A stretch of DNA of 37,031 nt, taken from assembly GCA_025449845.1 (NCBI GenBank), contig JANWIP010000035.1, positions 1-37,031 of the forward strand, in the 5' to 3' direction. Made by a program: the position numbers and the translations under genes. This stretch comes from Solirubrobacteraceae bacterium (GTDB taxonomy: Bacteria; Actinomycetota; Thermoleophilia; Solirubrobacterales; Solirubrobacteraceae). The notes beneath the pieces are model-generated. The model made no database searches, was not told the origin of the DNA, and saw only the letters and a list, made by a program, of their open reading frames with translations. Of this stretch, positions 8,379 to 16,347 are shown one piece after another (position 1 is the stretch's first letter; every line of letters starts with the position of its first letter).

Positions 8379-8528
8379 ACCGCGACACCCAGATAGCGCA
8401 CGTCGCCCAAGCGAACCGTGGTGAGAGTGGCCATCCGCGAAGCCTGCTTCCATGCAGCCAGTGAGCCCAGAGCCTCAAGAGCCGACATCCCCCGTTCGCA
8501 AGCGCTTTGACGAGGCAGGCTGAAAGCC

Positions 8529-9299
8529 GTGGAGTCCCCATACGCAATCGACCTTGATCAAAGACGCTCGGTCCGGGGGATTCTTGGCGCGGCGCTGGAT
8601 CTGTACCGGCACTATCCATGGCTGTTTGCGGTGCTCGCGCTTGGCGTGATCGCTCCATATGACCTCATGGTGCTGGCGGTCACCGGCTCCTCTCCGTTGG
8701 GAGGCGGGGCGCACGAGAGCGTGGGAACGTCCTTTCTGCTGCTGTTGCTGAACCTTGCCCTCGTCGGGCCGCTCGTCTCGGCGCTGCATGTGCATGCGGT
8801 CGTCCTTGTCGGCGAGGGTGGCAGGCCGCGCCTTGGGGAGGTTGCCTTGCGGGGTCTGCGGGTACTTGGAGTTGTCGTGGCAGCGGACATCATGTCCGCG
8901 CTGGGCATCACGTTGGGATACCTGGCACTGGTCATCCCGGGAGTGCTGCTGTCGCTGCGCTGGTCTGTCGTAGCGCAGACGGCCGCGATCGAGAACGAGG
9001 GGTGGCTGCCCGCGCTGCGACGCAGCGGATGGCTCGCGGCCGGGCACTACTGGCGCATCTTTAGGCTAGTTCTCGTCACGGGCCTGCTGACGTTTGCTGT
9101 CATACGCGGTGCCGCTGCGATTCCGAGCGGTAGCGGTACGAGTAGCGGCTTCATCGCTCTCGGGATCGCCGTGCATACGCTCACCGCGTCGTTTGCCGCG
9201 CTGACGCTTGCCCTGCTCTACTTCGACCTGCGCGCGCGTACAACCGAGGGTCATCCGCGGCGCACGCCCGAGTACCAGCACCTGCGCGATCTTGACTGA
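8529..9299 (+). CDS. Polytopic membrane protein, family not assigned
   Basis: A 256-residue protein starting at GTG; an AGGC-rich stretch upstream is a weak ribosome site. About six hydrophobic segments are visible (near 30-52, 65-93, 106-133, 133-152, 176-195 and 208-232). The N-terminus contains a GILGAALDLYRHYPWLF segment and the middle contains EGWLPALRRSGWLAAGHYWRIF. These resemble the interfacial helix and paired spans of the YciC / GDPD-type membrane domain family in actinobacteria, in which a cytoplasmic loop carries an A(L)RRSW-like element. No catalytic residues are evident. It stands alone, 139 nt before the Rrf2 gene and on the same strand. The gene call is good; the function is unknown. 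Confidence 0.8.
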   Translation: MESPYAIDLDQRRSVRGILGAALDLYRHYPWLFAVLALGVIAPYDLMVLAVTGSSPLGGGAHESVGTSFLLLLLNLALVGPLVSALHVHAVVLVGEGGRPRLGEVALRGLRVLGVVVAADIMSALGITLGYLALVIPGVLLSLRWSVVAQTAAIENEGWLPALRRSGWLAAGHYWRIFRLVLVTGLLTFAVIRGAAAIPSGSGTSSGFIALGIAVHTLTASFAALTLALLYFDLRARTTEGHPRRTPEYQHLRDLD

Positions 9300-9306
9300 G
9301 ACGGTC

Positions 9307-9360
9307 AAGCTCGCATCTTGGGTCAGGCTTTCATTCTGGCTCAAGCTCTCATCCTGGGCT
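9307..9360 (+). repeat. Three imperfect 18-bp tandem repeats
   Basis: Three consecutive 18-bp units share the pattern A(A/G)GCTYKCATYYTGGSYY: AAGCTCGCATCTTGGGTC, AGGCTTTCATTCTGGCTC and AAGCTCTCATCCTGGGCT. They begin 8 nt after the stop of the membrane protein and end about 79 nt before the Rrf2 start. They are not coding on the plus strand. They could be iterated binding sites in the Rrf2 promoter region or a decayed minisatellite. Confidence 0.6.
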
Positions 9361-9438
9361 GGCAAGGCTGACAGGCATAGGGCAGTTACACGCCACCCGT
9401 AGCCCGCTCCGCCGTCGTTTCGGGGAGAATGCCCCGCG

Positions 9439-9897
9439 ATGCGCGTAACCGCCAAGGCCGACTACGCCGTGCGAGCCACCGTCGAGCTGGCAGCCGGCAG
9501 CCAGGACTCCCCCCGCAAGGTCGATGAAGTAGCCCAGGCGCAGGGCATTCCCCTGTCGTTCCTGGAGAACATCCTCACGCAGCTGCGCTCAGCCGGAATC
9601 GTGCGCAGCCAGCGGGGGCCGGAGGGGGGCTACTGGCTTGCGCAACCTGCCAACGAGGTCACCCTTGCGCAGGTCATCCGGGCCGTGGAGGGCCCGCTGG
9701 TCGGAGTACGCGGACAGCGCCCTGAGGAGATCGAATACGGCGGTTCGGCGGAGGTGCTTCAGCAGGTCTGGATCGCGCTGCGCTCCAACCTGCGCAAGGT
9801 GCTCGATCATGTCACCGTCGCTGATGTCGCTGCCGGCAAGCTGCCCAAAGAGATCATCAAGCTGACGCATGAAGAGGACTCCTGGCATACGCGCTAG
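9439..9897 (+). CDS. Rrf2-family transcriptional regulator without cysteines
   Basis: A 152-residue regulator with the Rrf2 signature: MRVTAKADYAVRA at the start, a winged helix-turn-helix at about 25-65 (SFLENILTQLRSAGIVRSQRG followed by a GGYWLA wing) and a dimerisation helix near 110-130. No cysteine is present in the whole protein, so it cannot hold an iron-sulfur cluster through the Cys ligands used by IscR or NsrR. Cysteine-free members such as CymR control sulfur and cysteine genes, often through a protein partner. The sulfate transporter operon lies next to it and converges on it. A role in sulfur control is therefore a fair inference but is not shown. The ATG start is preceded by GGGGAG at a rather long spacing. 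Confidence 0.9.
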   Translation: MRVTAKADYAVRATVELAAGSQDSPRKVDEVAQAQGIPLSFLENILTQLRSAGIVRSQRGPEGGYWLAQPANEVTLAQVIRAVEGPLVGVRGQRPEEIEYGGSAEVLQQVWIALRSNLRKVLDHVTVADVAAGKLPKEIIKLTHEEDSWHTR

Positions 9898-9909
9898 GGG
9901 GCCCCTGGT

Positions 9910-9922
9910 GCCGCTGGGCGGC
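9910..9922. terminator. Short GC hairpin between convergent genes
   Basis: GCCGC-TGG-GCGGC forms a 5-bp hairpin in the 33-nt gap between the convergent Rrf2 and cysA genes. There is no T-tract, so this is a weak bidirectional terminator candidate at best. Confidence 0.25.
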
Positions 9923-9930
9923 GTGAAGTA

Positions 9931-10893
9931 TCAGGCCGCAAACACCCGCGGCGCCGGCAGCCTGACGGTCAGAATCTGCCCCTCCTCGACCTCCAGCTCC
10001 TGGGTGGTGTCACGCGTGACCTGGGCCCAGACGTCGCGGCCGTCCTGCAAGGTCAGCTCGACGCGCACCTCGAAACCAAGATGCACGACGCGGCGCACCA
10101 GCGCCTCGGTGCTGCCAGGGCTTGAATCCCCACCCGGAAGGATCTGGATGTCGTGCGGGCGCAGGAAGGCGTCGCCGAGGCGGTTGACGGGGCCGACGAA
10201 GCTCATGACGAACTCGTTGCGCGGCGCCTCGTAGAGCTCGCGCGGGGCGCCGGCCTGCTCGATGCGCCCGGCGTTCATCACGACGATCTGCTCGGCGACT
10301 TCCATCGCCTCCTCCTGATCGTGGGTCACGAAGATGGTGGTCACGTGGATCTCCTCGTGCAGGCGCCGCAGCCACTCGCGCAGCTCGGCGCGCACCTGCG
10401 CGTCGAGCGCGCCGAAAGGCTCATCCAGCAGCAGCACCTTCGGCTCGGGGGCCAAGGCGCGCGCCAGCGCCATGCGCTGCTGCTGGCCACCGGAGAGCTG
10501 TGAGGGATAGCGCTCGGCCAGGCCGTCCAGGCGCACCAGCGCCAGTAGTTCCTCTACGCGCGCATGTATCTCGGCCTTGGGACGGCGGCGCACCTTCAGG
10601 CCGAAGGCCACATTGTCGGCCACGGTCATGTGCTTAAAGGGGGCGTAGTGCTGGAAGACGAAGCCCACCCCCCGCGCTCGCGCGGGGGCGCGAGTGACCT
10701 CCTCTTCGCCGATCTGCACGCTGCCGCTGTCGGGGGTCTCGAGTCCCGCGATGATGCGCAGCAGCGTGGACTTGCCGCTGCCGCTCGGTCCCAGCAGCGC
10801 CGTCAGGGCGCCATCGCCCACGCGCAGGCAGACGTCGTCGAGGGCCGTGAAGGTGCCAAAGCGCTTCGTCACATCTCTTACCTCGATAGCCAT
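9931..10893 (-). CDS. cysA: Sulfate/thiosulfate ABC transporter ATPase CysA
   Basis: A 320-residue ABC ATPase that powers sulfate import. The nucleotide-binding domain has Walker [10 protein letters not shown] (35-43), a Q-loop near 81 (VFQHYAPF), signature LSGGQQQR (133-140), Walker B VLLLDEP (153-159), a D-loop and His191 (VTHDQEEAM). A shorter C-terminal region (about 230-320) with RPHDIQI resembles the TOBE-like regulatory domain of CysA/PotA importers. It is the last gene of the operon and starts 1 nt after the cysW stop. The [21 protein letters not shown] stretch is typical of CysA, and two CysTW-type permeases plus a sulfate-binding protein precede it. A minor alternative is specificity for thiosulfate or molybdate. 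Confidence 0.95.
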   Translation of the reverse strand: MAIEVRDVTKRFGTFTALDDVCLRVGDGALTALLGPSGSGKSTLLRIIAGLETPDSGSVQIGEEEVTRAPARARGVGFVFQHYAPFKHMTVADNVAFGLKVRRRPKAEIHARVEELLALVRLDGLAERYPSQLSGGQQQRMALARALAPEPKVLLLDEPFGALDAQVRAELREWLRRLHEEIHVTTIFVTHDQEEAMEVAEQIVVMNAGRIEQAGAPRELYEAPRNEFVMSFVGPVNRLGDAFLRPHDIQILPGGDSSPGSTEALVRRVVHLGFEVRVELTLQDGRDVWAQVTRDTTQELEVEEGQILTVRLPAPRVFAA

Positions 10894-10894
10894 T

Positions 10895-11749
10895 TCAGAC
10901 AGCCCTCCTTGATCGCGTTCGCCGCGTCAACAGGTTCATCGCCAGCAACGTCGCCAACGCCAACAAAGCCAATACCACGGCGGCCGTATAGGCGCCGGTC
11001 GCGTCGAAGTTCTCAAAACGATCCTGTACATACAGTGGCAGCTGCTGTGTCTGGCCCTCGATGCGGCCCGAGACGACGCTGACCGCGCCGAACTCACCCA
11101 GTGCCCGCGCGGTCGTCAGCACGACGCCGTAGACGACGCCCCAGCGGATCGCGGGCAGCGTGACGCGCCAGAAGGTCTGCCAGGCGTTGGCGCCGAGCGT
11201 GGCCGCCGCCTCCTCGGAGTCGGTTCCCAGCTCGTGCAGGACCGGCACGGTCTCACGCGCCACGAACGGCAGCGAGACGAAGGCGGTCGCCAGCACCATG
11301 CCGGGCACCGAGAAGATCACATCGATGCCGTGTTCGGACAGCCACGTCCCGAACCAGCCGGCCTGGCCATACACCAGCACCAGCGCCAGGCCCACCACGA
11401 CGGGCGAGATCGCAAACGGCAGGTCGACCACCAGTCCGAGCGCCCAGCGGCCGCGGAAGCTGCCGCGCTCCAGCAGCAGCGCGATGCCGATCCCGAAGAC
11501 GGTGTTCAGCGGCACCGCGATCGCCACCAGCTCGATCGACAGCCAGAAGGCGTGCACGGCGTTCGGTTCGGTCATCGCCTTCCACACAGGTTCGAGCCCG
11601 TGTTCGAAGGTGCGGTAGAAGATCATCGCGACCGGCAGGAGCAGCAGCAGGAACAGATAGCCCAGGGCCACCGTGCGCAGGCCCAGACGGGAGGCCTTAA
11701 CAGAGGCGCCGCTGGCTGCGACGGGCACCTTGGCCGGATCAGCGGACAT
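10895..11749 (-). CDS. cysW: Sulfate ABC transporter permease CysW
   Basis: A 284-residue inner-membrane permease with about six spans after a cytoplasmic N-terminal tail. The coupling-helix EAA motif is clear at [21 protein letters not shown], and [18 protein letters not shown] and [15 protein letters not shown] are CysW/CysT family hallmarks. It overlaps the end of cysT by 11 nt and is followed 1 nt later by cysA. It would pair with CysT to form the transmembrane channel. The CysW assignment over CysT rests on gene order and on the [25 protein letters not shown]-terminal segment, which is typical of CysW. Confidence 0.94.
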   Translation of the reverse strand: MSADPAKVPVAASGASVKASRLGLRTVALGYLFLLLLLPVAMIFYRTFEHGLEPVWKAMTEPNAVHAFWLSIELVAIAVPLNTVFGIGIALLLERGSFRGRWALGLVVDLPFAISPVVVGLALVLVYGQAGWFGTWLSEHGIDVIFSVPGMVLATAFVSLPFVARETVPVLHELGTDSEEAAATLGANAWQTFWRVTLPAIRWGVVYGVVLTTARALGEFGAVSVVSGRIEGQTQQLPLYVQDRFENFDATGAYTAAVVLALLALATLLAMNLLTRRTRSRRAV

Positions 11750-12527
11750 GCTTTGACCTCGAACGCGTGAAAAGGGTCAAGGCGGCTAACACCACAAGGG
11801 CGAACAGCATCAGCACCACCGACACCGCTGCCGCCGCCGGCAGGTTTTCGTTCTGGATCTGCCCGAAGATGTAGACGGAGCCCACCTCAGTTTTGAACGG
11901 CAGGTTGCCTGAGATCAGCACCACGCTGCCGAACTCGCCCAGCGCGCGCGCGAAGCTGAGCGCGATCCCCGAGATGATCGCGGGCGTCAACGCAGGTAGC
12001 ACGATGCGCCGGAACACCGTCAGTCGTCCCGCCCCTAGCGAGGCGGCGGCTTCCTCGGCGGAGCCGTCCAGCTCCAGCAACACAGGCTGCACCGAGCGCG
12101 CCACGAAGGGCAAGGTCACGAACAGCAGGGCCATCACCACGGCCGCGCGCGTGAAGGTGATGTCGACGCCAAACGGGCCGCCCTTGCCATACAGCGCCAG
12201 CAGCACCACTCCTGCCACGATCGTCGGCAGTGCGAAGGGCAGGTCGATCAAGGCGTTGACCACCTTCTTGCCGCGGAATTCGTCGCGCACCATCACCCAC
12301 GCGATGAGCGTGCCGAAGAGGCCGTTGACGATCACGACCACCACGGAGACCCCCAGTGTCAACTTGATCGCCGCCTGCGCCTCGGGGCTGCTCACCTCCC
12401 GCCAGAACGCGCTCAGGCCGCCATGGCTTGAGCGTGCCAGCAGTGCGGCGATCGGCAGCACCACCAGCACCGAGAGGTAGATGCCCAGCAGGCCGCGCCC
12501 CAACAGCGAGGCCGAGCGGGCGCCCAC
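11739..12527 (-). CDS. cysT: Sulfate ABC transporter permease CysT
   Basis: A 262-residue permease with about six spans, an EAA loop (EEAAASLGAGRLTVFRRIVLP) and the [16 protein letters not shown] motif of CysT. The start is the GTG at 12527. The frame remains open further upstream but has no ATG and would run through a perfect hairpin, so the GTG fits best, with only a weak ribosome site (GGCGAG). About 120 nt separate it from the end of the binding-protein gene, much more than the other gaps in this operon, and this gap holds the hairpin described separately. It forms the permease dimer with CysW. Confidence 0.93.
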   Translation of the reverse strand: MGARSASLLGRGLLGIYLSVLVVLPIAALLARSSHGGLSAFWREVSSPEAQAAIKLTLGVSVVVVIVNGLFGTLIAWVMVRDEFRGKKVVNALIDLPFALPTIVAGVVLLALYGKGGPFGVDITFTRAAVVMALLFVTLPFVARSVQPVLLELDGSAEEAAASLGAGRLTVFRRIVLPALTPAIISGIALSFARALGEFGSVVLISGNLPFKTEVGSVYIFGQIQNENLPAAAAVSVVLMLFALVVLAALTLFTRSRSKHVR

Positions 12528-12558
12528 GCGCTCGCCAACCCCGCCGCCCCGAGCCGGG

Positions 12559-12587
12559 CCCCGTCGGGGGGAGGCCCCCCGACGGGG
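12559..12587. terminator. Perfect 13-bp hairpin between sbp and cysT
   Basis: CCCCGTCGGGGGG pairs perfectly with CCCCCCGACGGGG across a 3-nt AGG loop. It lies in the operon leader of cysT, downstream of the sulfate-binding protein gene. There is no T-tract, so partial termination or protection of the upstream message from 3' decay is more likely than full termination. Such hairpins commonly set a high binding-protein to permease ratio in ABC operons. Confidence 0.7.
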
Positions 12588-12648
12588 GAAGGCGAGCCAG
12601 CGGCGGGAGGGTGGGCCTCCATGACGCTCAAGCGCCGCGGCTGAAGGG

Positions 12649-13647
12649 TCACTTGGCAGTGGACACTCCCAGCGACTGCTCGATCTTGGCCACGGAGCCC
12701 GTTTCAGGTTCGAAGAACTGCTTGGTCACCTTCGTCCAGCCGCCCAGCGTTTCGATCGTGAACAGGCCCTTGGGGGCCGGGAACGTGTTGGCTCCCGGCA
12801 CACCTGAGATCACGGGGCGATAACCCTTTTTGACCCACAGTGCCTGGCCGGCAGGGGAGAGCAGGTAGTTCACGAACTTCTGACCTCCTGCCGAATTGCC
12901 TTTGCTCAACACGGCGATCGGGTTCTGGATCAGGATGGTGTTCGCGGGGATCACATGTTCGATCGGTGTGCCCTTGGCCTCGGCGGAGATCGCATCGTCC
13001 TCGTAGTCCAGCAGCACATCGCCGCGGCCCGCCAGGAAGGTCTGCAGGGCGTTGCGCGCCGAGCTGTCCTGGCTGACGACGTGATGGAACATCTGCGTCA
13101 GATATTCCTGGGCCTGGGCCGGCGTCTTGCCTTCCTTCAGCTGCGCCCCATATGCGGCCATGATGTTCCAGCGCGCGCTGCCCGAGGTGAAGGGGTTGGG
13201 AGTGATCACCTGCACGCCCGGCTTGATCAGATCGCTCCAGTTGGTGATGTGCTTGGGGTTGTGCCCGCGCACGATGAACACCACGACTGAGTTCGTCACG
13301 AAGCCGTGCGTGGCATTCTGGTTCCAGCTGGCGGGCACCAGGCCGGCCTTCACGAGCTTCGTCACATCCGGTTCCAGCGAGAAGTTGACCACGTTCGCGT
13401 TCAGGCCATTGGCCACCGAGCGGCTCTGTTCCCCGGAGGGCCCAAAGGACTGCGTGAAGGTCACGCCTTTGCCTTCGGATGTGGCATTGAAGGCGGGGAT
13501 CAGCTCGGCATAGGCCGACTGGGGGGTCGAATAGGCCACCAGGGCCACGCTCTTGCTGGAGCCCGAGGACCCACCGCACGCGGCGAGGCCCAAAGACAGA
13601 ACCAGGAGGGAGACGGCTGCTGCGACGGCGTTTGTGCGCTTTGGCAT
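12649..13647 (-). CDS. sbp: Sulfate-binding lipoprotein (periplasmic binding protein)
   Basis: A 332-residue lipoprotein. From MPKRTN a hydrophobic signal leads to lipobox LAAC, placing the lipidated cysteine at 24. The mature domain is a type II sulfate-binding fold: VALVAYSTPQSAYAELIPAF, FGPSGEQSRSVANGL, VVNFSLEPDVTKL, NWSDLIKPGVQVITPNPFTSGSARW and a LLDYEDDAI strand, all characteristic of Sbp/CysP. Ser and backbone residues in SGSARW and the GPSGEQS loop are the expected sulfate contacts. Upstream in-frame ATGs at 13662 and 13689 would add residues before the signal and have no better ribosome site, so 13647 is preferred. It is the first gene of the operon, divergent from the acyl-CoA dehydrogenase gene. 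Confidence 0.94.
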   Translation of the reverse strand: MPKRTNAVAAAVSLLVLSLGLAACGGSSGSSKSVALVAYSTPQSAYAELIPAFNATSEGKGVTFTQSFGPSGEQSRSVANGLNANVVNFSLEPDVTKLVKAGLVPASWNQNATHGFVTNSVVVFIVRGHNPKHITNWSDLIKPGVQVITPNPFTSGSARWNIMAAYGAQLKEGKTPAQAQEYLTQMFHHVVSQDSSARNALQTFLAGRGDVLLDYEDDAISAEAKGTPIEHVIPANTILIQNPIAVLSKGNSAGGQKFVNYLLSPAGQALWVKKGYRPVISGVPGANTFPAPKGLFTIETLGGWTKVTKQFFEPETGSVAKIEQSLGVSTAK

Positions 13648-13692
13648 AGTCACTTTCTGCATCGGAGGGATCGAGAACATCAAGAACATGAA

Positions 13693-13743
13693 GATTTGGG
13701 CAAAATAGCATAAAGAAGGTCAGGATTTGCAGAATTAGCAAAG
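13693..13743 (-). promoter_or_regulatory. Two related A/T-rich direct repeats upstream of sbp
   Basis: Two related elements, GATTTGGGCAAAATAGCA(TA)AAG and GATTTGCAGAATTAGCAAAG, start 31 bp apart, i.e. about three helical turns. They sit 46-96 nt upstream of the sbp start, in a stretch clearly richer in A/T than its surroundings. The layout suits a regulator or promoter region for sulfate uptake, possibly the nearby Rrf2 protein. No convincing -35/-10 pair was found. Confidence 0.4.
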
Positions 13744-13898
13744 GGGCTTGCAGGCAGGACAGGCAGGCGATTTTGCGCCCCGCCTGTGATTCAGTAGACT
13801 TTCTCCACCGGCTTGCAGGGGCTTCTCGACCCCTTACATCGCAGGCTGGTCCTCCCGATAAGCACCGCCATCCCGACTTCAAGGAGCCCGCTGCCCCC

Positions 13899-15191
13899 AT
13901 GGCAACCACCACCGACGTCACCACCGAGGCCGCTGAGGCCGCGATCGAGGCCATCTCGGGCGCGGCCAACAAGGACGCCGCCTTCTCAATGGCGCTCTCG
14001 CAGGACCAGAAGGACATCCGCGAGTGGGTCCACGGTTTCGCCGCCGACGTGATGCGCCCCGTGGCGCACGAATGGGATGAGAAGGAGTCGACGCCTTGGC
14101 CCGTCATTCAGGAGGCCGCCAAGATCGGCCTGTACGGCTTTGAAGGGCTGGCGCAGTTCTTCGCCGACCCGACGGGCCTGACGCTGCCGATCGTCAACGA
14201 GGAGCTCTTCTGGGGCGACGCCGGCATCGCGATGGCGATCATGGGCACCTCGCTCGCGGTCGCGGCCATCTTCGGCCAGGGCAGCGGCGAGCAGATTGGC
14301 GAATGGATCCCCCGCTGCTTCGGCACCCCCGAGGACATCAAGGTCGCCTCCTTCTGCTCCTCCGAGCCCAATGCCGGCTCGGACGTCTCCGCTCTGCGCA
14401 CCACCGCCAAGTTCGATGAGGCCACCAACGAGTGGGTGCTCAATGGCCAGAAGGCATGGGCCACCAACGGCGGCATCTCCGACGTGCACGTGATCATCGC
14501 CACGGTCGACCGCGAGCTGGGCTCGCGCGGTCACGCCGCTTTTGTCGTGCCGATGAGCGAAGCCAAAGGCATCTCCGAAGGCGCCAAGGTCTCAAAGCAC
14601 GGCCTGAGGGCCTCGCACACGGCCGATGTGTATCTCGATGACTGCCGCATCCCCGTCGGCTATGTGCTGGGTGGCAAGGAGAAGCTCGACGAACGCCTGG
14701 CCCGCGCACGGGAGGGCAAGAAGAACAAGTCCAACGCCTCGATGGCCACCTTCGAGGCCTCACGGCCCGTGGTCGGCGCCCAGGCGCTGGGCATCGCCCG
14801 CGCAGCTTATGAGTACTCGCTGGAGTACGCCAAGGAGCGCGAACAGTTCGGCAAGAAGATCATCGAGAACCAGGCGATCGCCTTCACGCTTGCGCGCATG
14901 AAGCTGGAGCTCGACGCCTCGCGCCTGCTCGTCTGGCGCGCCTCCTGGATGGGCCGCAACCAGGTGCCCTTCGAGAACGCCGAGGGCTCGATGAGCAAGT
15001 GGAAGGCCGGCGAGGTCGCCGTGTGGATCACCGAGCGCGCCATCCAGATCCTGGGCGGCAATGGCTACACGCGCGAGTTCCCCGTCGAGCGGTGGCACCG
15101 CGACGCGAAGATCTACGACATCTTCGAGGGCACCGCAGAGATCCAGCAGCTCGTGATCTCCCGCGCCATCAGCGGCATGCACATCAAGTAG
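13899..15191 (+). CDS. Acyl-CoA dehydrogenase
   Basis: A 430-residue FAD-dependent acyl-CoA dehydrogenase, which introduces the alpha-beta double bond in beta-oxidation or a related CoA-thioester pathway. The N-terminal helical domain begins near residue 28 (LSQDQKDIREWVHGFAADVM). The FAD/substrate region carries SSEPNAGSDVSAL (about 154-166) and QKAWATNG. The C-terminal helical domain holds REQFGKKIIENQAIAF, ILGGNGYTREFPVERW and the YDIFEGTAEIQ motif, where Glu410 occupies the usual catalytic-base position. The first ~27 residues are a Thr/Ala/Glu-rich tail. AAGGAG lies about 12 nt before the ATG. It is followed 12 nt later by a methyltransferase gene, which may share its transcript. Substrate chain length cannot be told. 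Confidence 0.94.
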   Translation: MATTTDVTTEAAEAAIEAISGAANKDAAFSMALSQDQKDIREWVHGFAADVMRPVAHEWDEKESTPWPVIQEAAKIGLYGFEGLAQFFADPTGLTLPIVNEELFWGDAGIAMAIMGTSLAVAAIFGQGSGEQIGEWIPRCFGTPEDIKVASFCSSEPNAGSDVSALRTTAKFDEATNEWVLNGQKAWATNGGISDVHVIIATVDRELGSRGHAAFVVPMSEAKGISEGAKVSKHGLRASHTADVYLDDCRIPVGYVLGGKEKLDERLARAREGKKNKSNASMATFEASRPVVGAQALGIARAAYEYSLEYAKEREQFGKKIIENQAIAFTLARMKLELDASRLLVWRASWMGRNQVPFENAEGSMSKWKAGEVAVWITERAIQILGGNGYTREFPVERWHRDAKIYDIFEGTAEIQQLVISRAISGMHIK

Positions 15192-15203
15192 CAGCTGGCT
15201 TCA

Positions 15204-16301
15204 GTGCCGTTACCGCCGTTTCCCGTGCCGATGGCCGCGGTCCGCACCGCGCTGGCGCTGCGGGGCGGCGTACAGGGGCTCGCCGATCGCCTGATCCCCG
15301 CCGAAGCGGCGCTGTGGGACTTCACGGCAGGGATGCAGCGCACCAAGCTCGCCGGCATGCTCGTCACCTCAGGGCTCGCGGACGCGCTGGGCAGCGGCGC
15401 GCGCGACGCAGCCGATGTCGCCAGAGAGCTGGGCCTCTCCGAGGAGGTCACGCTGCGCGTACTCGGAGCCGCGGCGGCCTCCCGCCTGGTGCGCATGGAC
15501 CGTCAGGGCCGGGTGCGCCTGGCGCGGCTCGGGGCGCCGCTGCGCAGTGACCATCCGCGCTCGATGGCTTCCTGGGTGGCATATCAGGCGTCGTCGATGA
15601 ACGCGGCCGCGCACGGTGAGATCGGGGGTCAGTTGCGTGAGGGAGCGGAGCCTTCAGGTCATCGCCGAGCGTTTGCCAACTCGATCTGGGATTACTTTGG
15701 CGAGCACCCCGATGAGGGGGCTCGCTTCGGCGAGGCGATGCGGGAGATGACGGTGCTCGACCTGGCAGCCTTCGCCCGCGCCTACCCGTGGCCGCGTGAA
15801 GGCGTGATCTGCGACGTGGGTGGGGGGATCGGGACGCTGCTCGCCGCGATCCTCGAACGCCGCGAAGGCGCGCGAGGCATCCTGGTCGAGGCCCCGGAGG
15901 TGCTCGGCGAGGCCGAGGACTTCCTGCGCTCGCGGGGCCTGGCCGAGCGGGTGCAGCGCCGGGCGGGCGACCTCTTCGGCGAGATCGACGCACAGGCCGA
16001 TGTGTACGTGCTCAAGTGGATCCTGCACGACTGGAGCGACGAGGCCTGCCGTGACATTCTGCGCCGCGTGCGCGCGACGATGCCGGCCGGGTCGAAGGTC
16101 GTGACGATCGACCAGCACCTGGAGCGCTACCGCCCGAGTCCGGTCAGCTCGATGGCGGACCTGCTGATGCTCGCGGTGTGCGAGGGCGGGCGCGAGCGCT
16201 CACCCGAGGAGGTGCATGGCCTGATGCGCGACGCCGGGCTCACCGCCGGTCGCGTGCGACACGCGGGGCTGCACATGGTGGTCGAGGGCGTGGCGCAGTA
16301 G
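15204..16301 (+). CDS. Family 2 O-methyltransferase (SAM-dependent)
   Basis: A 365-residue protein with the plant COMT / CrtF-like two-part layout. An N-terminal winged-helix dimerisation domain (about 40-120, including DVARELGLSEEVTLRVLGAA) is followed by a Rossmann SAM-binding domain. Motif I is DVGGGIG (204-210), and LKWILHDWSDEACRDIL (from about 270) carries the His275-Asp276 pair where these enzymes place their catalytic base. The C-terminal ERSPEEVHGLMRDAGL is typical of the family. The start shown is a GTG; an ATG nine codons later (15231) is an alternative, and neither has a strong ribosome site. It lies 12 nt after the acyl-CoA dehydrogenase. Methylation of a phenolic, quinone or carotenoid-like hydroxyl is possible; the substrate is unknown. 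Confidence 0.9.
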   Translation: MPLPPFPVPMAAVRTALALRGGVQGLADRLIPAEAALWDFTAGMQRTKLAGMLVTSGLADALGSGARDAADVARELGLSEEVTLRVLGAAAASRLVRMDRQGRVRLARLGAPLRSDHPRSMASWVAYQASSMNAAAHGEIGGQLREGAEPSGHRRAFANSIWDYFGEHPDEGARFGEAMREMTVLDLAAFARAYPWPREGVICDVGGGIGTLLAAILERREGARGILVEAPEVLGEAEDFLRSRGLAERVQRRAGDLFGEIDAQADVYVLKWILHDWSDEACRDILRRVRATMPAGSKVVTIDQHLERYRPSPVSSMADLLMLAVCEGGRERSPEEVHGLMRDAGLTAGRVRHAGLHMVVEGVAQ

Positions 16302-16304
16302 GCG

Positions 16305-16347
16305 CCCAGGCCGGTGGGGCTAGGAGTGGTGGACTACCAGGCCTGGG
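16305..16347. terminator. Inverted repeat between convergent genes
   Basis: CCCAGGCC and GGCCTGGG face each other across 27 nt, in the gap between the methyltransferase stop and the convergent small CxC gene; the right arm overlaps that gene's last codons. An inner TGGT...ACCA pairing is possible. No T-tract is present, so this is a bidirectional terminator candidate only. Confidence 0.35.

Noticed and set aside
8190..8488. Other minus-strand frames upstream of 8268
   Set aside because: They overlap the palindromes and the small secreted frame and show no ribosome site or protein features.
12413..12652. Small minus-strand frame overlapping the end of sbp and the start of cysT
   Set aside because: It is in a different frame from cysT, runs through the perfect hairpin and is low-complexity Pro/Ala/Arg.
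13773..13898. Extended N-terminus for the acyl-CoA dehydrogenase
   Set aside because: The added 42 residues have no family match and the downstream ATG has AAGGAG upstream and a start typical of the family.
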